Source: Schizochytrium sp. CCTCC M209059
Taxonomy: Eukaryota; Sar; Bigyra; Thraustochytrida; Thraustochytriidae
Length of the DNA stretch: 64,000 nt
Direction of reading: 5' to 3'
Assembly: GCA_000818945.1 (NCBI GenBank)
Contig: KN805443.1
Location: 62,290-126,289, forward strand
A program made the position numbers and the translations under genes. The notes beneath the pieces were generated by a model, which did no database searches, was not told where the DNA came from, and saw only the letters and a list, made by a program, of their open reading frames with translations. Shown here in pieces: positions 58,100 to 64,000 of this stretch (position 1 is the first letter of the stretch; each line of letters begins with the position of its first letter).

Positions 58100-59134
58100 C
58101 TAGGGCGCGTGCGCGGGGTCCGGTGGGACCTGGGCCAGGGCCCGTTGCCGCCAGCGCGAGGCGAAGGCGCGCGCCTCCGCCAGCGAGGACGAGGGCACGG
58201 CCGCCGAGGAGGGCGCGGTGGAGGACGAGGACGGGGGCGAGGACAGGGACGAGGAGGACGAGGAGGCCGCGGAGGGCGGCGCGGGCGGAGGGCCCGCCGG
58301 GAAGCGCGAGGAGCAGCTGGCGGCGGCGGAGGGCGAGATGCGGGAGCCCAGGGCGCGCATCTGCAGGGGCTCGCGCACGAAGTTCGCGCTGCCCGAGACG
58401 CGCGGGAAGCGCGGCGTGGAGAGCGAGGACATCGAGGCGGGCGAGGAGGGCGAGGAGGAGGAGGAGGAGGAGGAGGAGGGCGAGAGCGGGGAAAGAGGCG
58501 CGGCAGCGGCAGGAGATACGCGAGGTCGGGCGGCCCTGGAGGAGGAATTGGCGGCGGAGGAGGAATTGGCGAAGAACTCGGTGTCCCCCGGATGGACGTT
58601 CGGGGTAGGGTCGGCTTCTTGCACAGGCTCGAAGAGCTGGTGGCCGGAGCGCGTGCGTAGGCCGCGCGACAAGAAGGCAGCCTTGCGCGCGGTGGCGAGG
58701 TCAAGAAGACCCTCGCGCGAGTCCGCAGATAGATCCAAGGTGCGCTGGAATTTCGTCTTGAGACGGCCGTGTGCATCGTGGGCAACATCCGATCCGGTCG
58801 TAGAAGACTCGTCGCACTCGGCAATCGCTAGGGGCCGTCGTCGTCGTTGTCGAGACCGAGGAGGTGCAGGCTTGGCGGGTGGCTTATCGGCGCCGGTACT
58901 CGTGAGGGCCTCGGGCGTCTTGAGATTTTGCGAGTCGCCAAGGTTTTGCGTGTTGCCCTCGTCACCGTCGCTCTCGGCCATGACGATGTCGACCTGAAAA
59001 TTCTCCGAAGGGTACAACCCCCGGAGGAAGGCGGTCACCTCTGCCAGGTCCTGCTCGCGGCCCACGCGCGCATCCTCTTCGGCCGCAGGCCCCGCGGGCG
59101 TCCGCGCCGCCTCTGCGCCCTGCGCCCACGCCAT
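58100..59134 (-). CDS. Hypothetical Ser/Pro/Ala-rich protein
   Basis: 344 residues from the first ATG (59134). The N-terminal half is moderately ordered: EQDLAEVTAFLRGLYPSENF, KTKFQRTLDLSADSREGLLD and ARKAAFLSRGLRTRSGHQLF. A short basic RSRQRRRRP resembles a nuclear localisation signal. The second half is poly-Ser and Ala/Pro (SPSSSSSSSSSPSSP), ending RWRQRALAQ. No recognised domain or transmembrane segment. Plus-strand ORFs of similar length across this stretch are shadows of the GC-rich low-complexity sequence. Existence fairly likely, function unknown. Confidence 0.6.
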   Translation of the reverse strand: MAWAQGAEAARTPAGPAAEEDARVGREQDLAEVTAFLRGLYPSENFQVDIVMAESDGDEGNTQNLGDSQNLKTPEALTSTGADKPPAKPAPPRSRQRRRRPLAIAECDESSTTGSDVAHDAHGRLKTKFQRTLDLSADSREGLLDLATARKAAFLSRGLRTRSGHQLFEPVQEADPTPNVHPGDTEFFANSSSAANSSSRAARPRVSPAAAAPLSPLSPSSSSSSSSSPSSPASMSSLSTPRFPRVSGSANFVREPLQMRALGSRISPSAAASCSSRFPAGPPPAPPSAASSSSSSLSSPPSSSSTAPSSAAVPSSSLAEARAFASRWRQRALAQVPPDPAHAP

Positions 59135-60355
59135 CGCTGCCGCCGGTCGCCCGGGCGCGCCGCGACTCGCGCGCCGCCCAAGGCAGAGGGAAAAACCGAC
59201 GCTGCGTGGCACCGACGAGGGAGAACTCGCTTTGTCTGCAGACTTGTACGTACGTACGCCGGACCACTTCCTCTTTCACCCGGCAGCGGCACGAGGAGAG
59301 CTCAGCTGGGAGTCGCTTGGCGACGGGCCAGGTCTTGCGAATGGCTGTGTCTCTCGCTACGAGCTCGACGCTTTTGCCCGAAGGCGCGTTGGCCACGCTG
59401 CTACGTACTGACCGACAGAGAGTGTGATCGGCGAAATGGTACATAATGAGGTGGTGCAGTTTTGATGACAGCAGCGATCGACAGCAGTGCACGCGAAGCA
59501 GACGATGGAAATTCTACGTCATGATCTCGAACGGGTCGCGCATCGAAGAAAAAACGAAAAAAGGCTTTTGTCCTAGCTATTTCTGTTCGCGGCAAGACCG
59601 ATTGATTGTGTGAATACAGGAAATTCGCGGCCGAGCTGATCCTTGGTAAGCGTAGTAGGTTCCGACCGTCGTTTTTTTCGTGCTTTTTTGCCAGCCAGGC
59701 CTTTCGAACCGAAGAGACTTTGAACCTTCGCAATTCCAAATTCGAGAGTCATCGAATATCATTGGTCAATGGCTTTGTTTGTGATGCGACATTTGGAGCA
59801 TCCGAGTCGGTATTCTCGCCAAGGTCCGTAAATCCTTGAAACGCTGTGGAAAGGGGAAGCGGGGGGGGCGCTTCTCGCGTATAGCTTAAAGTCGGTGTAG
59901 ACTAGAGTATAGCTGCGATCGTAATCTTCTGAGTACGGAGACTTCGTTCACATCACATGATATCGGAAATTACCTTATTGACTTGTGCATGGATATCGTA
60001 CTCGCAACAAGCGCGCATCGGTGTCGAGAGCTGTTCTGTTGGAGGAAAAAACTTGCCCGAAAACGCATACACACTGACGGTCGAGCATCTGATGGCCTTG
60101 TCATCATCGGTGATGGACTTTGAGCTAATGTCCGACGTTATCAAAAAATAAGTTATAAGAGTGGGAGCTCCCGAGTAGACCATGTTCGCGCCCACGCGAT
60201 CAAGCAAGCGCGGCGTACACACACATCCAATTTTTCAAGAGAGGAAAACAATTTTTGGTGGAGAAAAAAGTAACCAAGATGAGAATCGTTCGATTGGGAA
60301 TGACTTTAAATATGTACATAAAGGACAACATGATTTATGCTTACGATGGAAAGAT
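59135..60355. other. Intergenic 1.2 kb with possible relic
   Basis: AT-richer than flanking genes. Short coding-like frames occur (minus strand 59953-60222, with EQLSTPMRACCEYDIHAQVN; plus 59606-59839) but without starts or neighbours to extend them. No gene supported. Confidence 0.4.
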
Positions 60356-60997
60356 TTATTTCCAGAGGGTTTCAAGCGGCTTGTTTGCACATGAATCGAT
60401 AATGCCAAGCGCGAGCGTCTCGATTTCCTCGGCAATAGCGTCAATGGGCCGTTTTGCATCAATGACTCGCCAGCTGTCCGTCTTCATCTGCATAAAGTTG
60501 TCGAGAACCTTGGTTTGAAAGTCCTGCTTCTCGTAGCGCTCCTCGCCAAATTGCCCGCGCTTCATGGCATCGGCAATTGCGAGCTTGAGAAAGACAACCG
60601 CATCGGGAGCAGGAAGTCCTGCGTCCGGGGCCTTGCACCACTCGATATCCATTCCTTGCTTGGCTGCAGAGAAGCAAACGCCACTGTGCGCATATCTATC
60701 AACAATGAGAGTGGTGCCTGCGGCCAGCTTCTTGCGGATGGCTTGCGCAGACTCCCAGCGATTTGCAGAGAACAGCAAGTGCACAGCGTGATCGTCGAGT
60801 TCCACGCCGTTCTTTAGGTACGAGTCGATAATCTTGCCCGTGGCAGTCGTTCGATCCGGGAACCGACACAGTTCCACGTCCACCTTGCGCGACTGCAGAG
60901 CCGCCACGAGTCGCTGCGTCTGCGTCGTCTTGCCGCACCGGTCTACGCCTTCAAATACGATGAAAGCACCCCGGGCCGTCATGCCTGAGACAGCCAT
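60356..60997 (-). CDS. DTYMK: Thymidylate kinase
   Basis: Phosphorylates dTMP to dTDP with ATP, in the dTTP supply route. 213 residues, the family length. P-loop GVDRCGKT (17-24), RFPDRTTATGKIIDSYL (dTMP-binding Arg), LLFSANRWE, the VDRYAHSGV DRY motif (100-102), and KQGMDIEWCKAPDAGLPAPD ahead of the lid region (GEERYEKQDFQ). The Arg in the P-loop (DRCG) and lid without an extra basic residue fit the eukaryotic class. ATG at 60997; a second ATG six codons on is possible. No intron, no targeting peptide. Confidence 0.97.
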   Translation of the reverse strand: MAVSGMTARGAFIVFEGVDRCGKTTQTQRLVAALQSRKVDVELCRFPDRTTATGKIIDSYLKNGVELDDHAVHLLFSANRWESAQAIRKKLAAGTTLIVDRYAHSGVCFSAAKQGMDIEWCKAPDAGLPAPDAVVFLKLAIADAMKRGQFGEERYEKQDFQTKVLDNFMQMKTDSWRVIDAKRPIDAIAEEIETLALGIIDSCANKPLETLWK

Positions 60998-62000
60998 CGC
61001 GTCAGGAACTCTTCGCGTTCCCGTCTCTCGGTCGCGCGCGCGCTCGTTGCGCTCGACACGCTACGATGTGCCGCGATGAGGTGCGCTGCGCTGCGCCGCG
61101 CCGCGCTATGCAAGTGCAAAGGCCTTCCACGAGGAACCGACCCCGCTTTGATTATTCGATTGATTGATCGATAGATCGACCCGTGTCTCATGTGTGAGTG
61201 ACGGTTAGGATTTGCGAAAAAACTTTACAATTTGACGTGCTTCTTTGTATCAGAAAAGACCTGCAGAAGAATCGTGCTTCTTGGCATCCGAAAAGACTTA
61301 CAAGTTCTAAATAGGGGCCACTAATACAATCAAGTATTGAGAAACCCATAGAAAATATTGGTCAAAGCAAAAATAGAAAGAAATGTATAACAACTTGATG
61401 GTTCTTGGCAACTGGACCTCTGTCTCCGATACACCATATCTTAGAAATCTCAGGCAGAGAGAGAGAAAAAAAGGGGGGGATGGGAGAGAGAGAGTCATAC
61501 AGATTTGTCTTTGCGCACTTTTTAATTTCTCTGCCTCCGAAGAAAACAAGGCAAGCGCAGTCGAATTTGTCAAATCAACAAAAAGTCACAAATCAACGAA
61601 AAGACACAACCCTCTCGTGCATCGCAAACCAGCATCACAACGCGAAAACGAAACTATAAGAAGGCTCTTCGTGTTTTGAGCGGGAGCCTAGGCACAAGTC
61701 AAGTCCCCATAGCGTTCTCGATCGAGTTGAAGCACAGTTCCAACTCTGCTCAAATTCCAAGACTTGAAAATATATATATATCCGTGTTTTCTGGTTCAGA
61801 CAAATATGCTCTTTAGGATGACCACTCCCAACCCAACGACGGAAATATCCTTTCTCCACCCCCCTCTCAAAAGGATAAAACTCGAGGGAGCGTGAGTAGA
61901 TTTTACGAATTGAGCGATTCAAGCAAAACTTTTCACTTCCCATGTCTTTTCACAATACAAGAACAGCATCCAAGCAAAATGACAAATTCTTCTCGATTCC
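60998..62000. other. Intergenic 1.0 kb upstream of thymidylate kinase
   Basis: TTGATTGATCGATAGATCGA-type repeats at 61158-61180, GAGAGAGAGAAAA at 61457 and ATATATATAT at about 61770. Nothing else recognised. Confidence 0.5.
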
Positions 62001-62276
62001 TCATTGAGTGTCTTCATGCCACGGTATAACCAAGTCAACAATGCTCTCCAGCACGCCATCCTCGTCTCGCAAGAAGCAAGAGAGATAGACACACAAACCG
62101 GGGTTCCCAGTTCCCGGCGCAGTCCAGCGCCGAAGTTTACCCAAGTCGGTCTCAACGTCTACACTGACATAAACTGCCTTGCAAGTACAACATAATTCTT
62201 CTAAGTGCAGAATAGCAGCCGGCAAGTTAACCCAGAATCCGCCACTGTCGTCTCGTCTCGTGTCGAGGATCTTCAC
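62001..62276 (-). CDS. Hypothetical ORF, 5' end not resolved
   Basis: Open minus-strand frame ending at 62001 (VKILDTRRDDSGGFWVNLP, then EELCCTCKAVYVSVDVETDL and LYLSCFLRDEDGV-like sequence to PWHEDTQ). It has coding-like composition and Cys/Trp content but no ATG: the first possible start is a GTG at 62274-62276. The frame stays open further upstream. A 5' exon could include the minus-strand ATG at 62503 (MAPPFTCALPRPL) through a GTGAGT near 62319-62324, but no acceptor is convincing. No family recognised. Confidence 0.3.
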   Translation of the reverse strand: MKILDTRRDDSGGFWVNLPAAILHLEELCCTCKAVYVSVDVETDLGKLRRWTAPGTGNPGLCVYLSCFLRDEDGVLESIVDLVIPWHEDTQ

Positions 62277-62769
62277 TCTCGCACCCTCGCGACCGCCAGG
62301 ATTTTCCGCGCACTCACGAGCTCTCCAGGCTCGCGCCGAGCTCGACCTCGTTTTTTCGGGCCGCCGCTGCCAGGTTTCCGCTCGAGGTGGACTTCCTCGT
62401 CTTCTTCTTCTTCTTCTTCTTTACCATCATCATATTCTTCTTCACGAAGGGGCGGCGGTCGTTGGAGTGGGCGTGGCAGCGCGCAAGTGAAAGGCGGGGC
62501 CATTGTGGACTATCTGGCGGCCATTGTGGACTTGCGGGCGCGAAATAGGCGACTTGCGGGGCCGCGCCTCTTCGGTGGCTGCAAGGAGGAGCAGGCAGAC
62601 CGAGTCGGAGACGGCAGGCGGAGAGAGTAGCAGACGCCCGCGCCCGCGCCGCACGCGCAGCAGCGTCGCACGAGCGTGCTCGCCTTCGCTCCGGCCTCTT
62701 CGTAAATTCCTCCGGCGCCTCCCGTGCTTTTCTGTCGCGCGCGCGCCCCACCTGGGCTGAGCGGAGAAG
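62277..62769. other. Divergent promoter region of eIF3g
   Basis: 493 bp. (CTT)n at 62399-62421 and a direct repeat GGCGGCCATTGTGGAC-like pair (GCCATTGTGGACT at 62500 and 62520). Otherwise GC-rich with no ORF that I support apart from the possible 5' exon noted for the flanking minus ORF. Confidence 0.4.
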
Positions 62770-63693
62770 ATGGCTGACTGGGCTGACGATGACGATAACG
62801 TGGACGTGACGACGGAGCTGGACGACTACTTGCCCGAGGCGTACGAGGAAGGCCCCGATGACAAGGGTATCAAGACCCTCGTCTCGTTCCGTATCCAGGA
62901 TGGTGAGAAGCAAAAGGTGATCCGCAAGGTCAAGGTGGTGACCAAGAAGAAGAAGGTGAGCAAGCGCATCCAGGAGCGCCTCGCGTGGAAAAAGTTTGGC
63001 CTCGCCGAGGATGCCCCGCCCGGCCCCGAGGAGGAGACGACCATCGTGTCCCGCGACGACGTTCACATCGAGAACCCCGGTGATGAGAACAAGGCGCAGA
63101 AACGCGAGGAGGACGAGATGATCAAACGTCTGCGCAGCGGCGCCCTCAACCGCAAGAAGCGCGAGGAATTCGCCGCCAAGGAGTCCACGATTCTCGGATC
63201 CGAGGGCATGGGCCAGGGCCTGCGCACCGGTACCGCGCTCTCTCAAATGGCGGACGCTCCCAGCAGCCTCGCTGCTGCCGGCGGCCCTGGCGGCAAGTAT
63301 GTGCCCATGCATCTTCGTGGCGGAGACGCTGCTGCGTCCATGTCTAGGTTTGAGGAGGAGGACCAAACGACTCTGCGCGTCACCAACATTAGTGAGGACA
63401 CCACGGAAGACGATTTGCGAGATCTCTTCCAGCCCTTTGGAAGGATACAGCGAGTGTACCTGGCCCGCGACCGCGAGACCCAGATCTCTCGCGGCTTTGC
63501 GTACATCAGCTTTCACTACCGCGACGACGCCCAGCGCGCAATGGACAAACTCAACGGTTTTGGCTACGATCATCTCATTCTCAAGGTCGAGTGGGCCAAG
63601 CCGTCCACGCGCGATGACGCGGGTACTCAGAGCGTCATGAAGGCCGGTATCGTCTCTGGTTACGGTGGTGCTCTCCCGCAGAACATGGGCTAA
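62770..63693 (+). CDS. EIF3G: Eukaryotic translation initiation factor 3 subunit G
   Basis: eIF3 subunit that aids scanning and reinitiation, RNA-binding through a C-terminal RRM. 307 residues. N-terminal eIF3i/eIF3b-binding region: MADWADDDDNVDV and KVKVVTKKKKVSKRIQERLAWKKFG. Then GKYVPMHLRGG and an RRM at about 202-276 with LRVTNI (RNP2) and RGFAYISF (RNP1). Residues 139-160, where most eIF3g proteins carry a CCHC-type zinc knuckle (CRxCxGxHxTxxCP), read ILGSEGMGQGLRTGTALSQM. The entire protein contains no Cys. No intron. Confidence 0.96.
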   Translation: MADWADDDDNVDVTTELDDYLPEAYEEGPDDKGIKTLVSFRIQDGEKQKVIRKVKVVTKKKKVSKRIQERLAWKKFGLAEDAPPGPEEETTIVSRDDVHIENPGDENKAQKREEDEMIKRLRSGALNRKKREEFAAKESTILGSEGMGQGLRTGTALSQMADAPSSLAAAGGPGGKYVPMHLRGGDAAASMSRFEEEDQTTLRVTNISEDTTEDDLRDLFQPFGRIQRVYLARDRETQISRGFAYISFHYRDDAQRAMDKLNGFGYDHLILKVEWAKPSTRDDAGTQSVMKAGIVSGYGGALPQNMG

Positions 63694-63870
63694 ATTGTTT
63701 CTTGAGCGAAAGAAAAGGCCTATTGGGGGGGCAAATGATCACGGCGGCAACTGCATGCCCCGTCTGCCTGTCTGTTGCGGCTTGCGCTTTGCAAGGCATG
63801 GGCGCATGCAAGTACGTACGATAGGCTTTGCGCCGCAGCCTGATTTCTTTCCCTTTTTTCTCTCATTCCT

Positions 63871-63999
63871 TTAACCCACATCCCCTATCTCTCCAACACC
63901 CACCCTATCTGCCCTCTTGACAAGCGCGGAAAGGGCCATCGCTTTTGCGACATCCTCCTTGGCAGACGGAAACAGCTCTTTCCATGATCTCGGCCATTC
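63871..63999 (-). CDS. Possible C-terminal end of a minus-strand gene, clipped by the window
   Basis: Minus-strand frame open from the window edge: EWPRSWKELFPSAKEDVAKA, then MALSALVKRADRVGVGEIGD and a TAA at 63871-63873. 42 residues visible, with a helical and charged composition. It is convergent with eIF3g at 177 bp, the common arrangement here. No family recognised. Confidence 0.3.
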   Translation of the reverse strand, partial: EWPRSWKELFPSAKEDVAKAMALSALVKRADRVGVGEIGDVG

Positions 64000-64000
64000 A

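Noticed and set aside
62314..63573. 419-residue minus-strand ORF antisense to eIF3g
   Set aside because: The plus strand encodes a clear eIF3g with RRM. The antisense translation has no family features.
1..64000. tRNA, rRNA or spliceosomal RNA genes
   Set aside because: I looked for T-loop GTTCGA-type sequences with paired arms and for rRNA-like segments and found none that fold convincingly by eye.

Overview
Eukaryotic nuclear DNA, GC-rich, with compact and mostly intron-poor genes. Where introns can be placed by family homology they are short (about 80-200 bp) GT-AG introns. The gene set is eukaryotic: eIF3g, the RNA polymerase III subunit RPC8, proteasome beta-3, GRASP, XPA and a kinesin. 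It also holds a Zn2Cys6 transcription factor, an organellar release factor 2 and centriole/flagellum-type candidates (an MDM1-like SEYxxxF repeat protein and a large degenerate EF-hand protein). With the GC content and low-complexity tails this fits a heterotrophic stramenopile such as a thraustochytrid (Labyrinthulea). That placement is an inference; no rRNA or lineage-diagnostic gene is present.

Layout, left half. 0-5.5 kb (+): C-terminal part of RF2, then a kinesin with a C-terminal motor and a 32-residue coiled-coil repeat. 5.5-7.7 kb: intergenic, with broken coding-like relics. 7.7-8.6 kb (-): a NUDT6-like Nudix hydrolase, divergent across an assembly gap from a kelch-like membrane protein (10.1-12.0 kb, +). 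12.6-19.1 kb (-): POLR3H, an ABC1/UbiB kinase, a double-hotdog thioesterase and an unknown coiled-coil protein in tandem. 19.4-23.8 kb (+): the large EF-hand protein, convergent with PSMB3 (-). 25.5-26.8 kb (+): a dephospho-CoA kinase fused to a Nudix domain, convergent with the Zn2Cys6 factor (27.8-30.8 kb, -).

Layout, right half. 30.8-37.3 kb: a 6.5-kb divergent intergenic region full of simple repeats, including 563 bp of a pure hexanucleotide array. 37.3-44.9 kb (+): a 2533-residue acidic SAM-domain protein, followed by XPA. 46.5-48.9 kb (-): a small Ser/Arg protein and GRASP. 49.2-51.6 kb: a zinc-binding HNH-like ORF, a tandem duplication, a kinase relic and a gap. 51.7-52.9 kb (-): a purple-acid-phosphatase-like metallophosphoesterase, divergent from fumarylacetoacetase (+). 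55.6-61.0 kb (-): the MDM1-like protein, a Ser-rich unknown and thymidylate kinase. 62.8-63.7 kb (+): eIF3g, then a clipped minus-strand ORF.

The genes are independent housekeeping and cytoskeletal units, not an operon or cluster. Close convergent pairs (gaps of about 150-550 bp) and short divergent promoters are the main organisational theme. The most unusual items are the DPCK-Nudix fusion, the repeat-rich 6.5-kb promoter region, the giant acidic SAM protein, the UbiB-family kinase with a KACQ in place of KxGQ, and the zinc-finger-less eIF3g.
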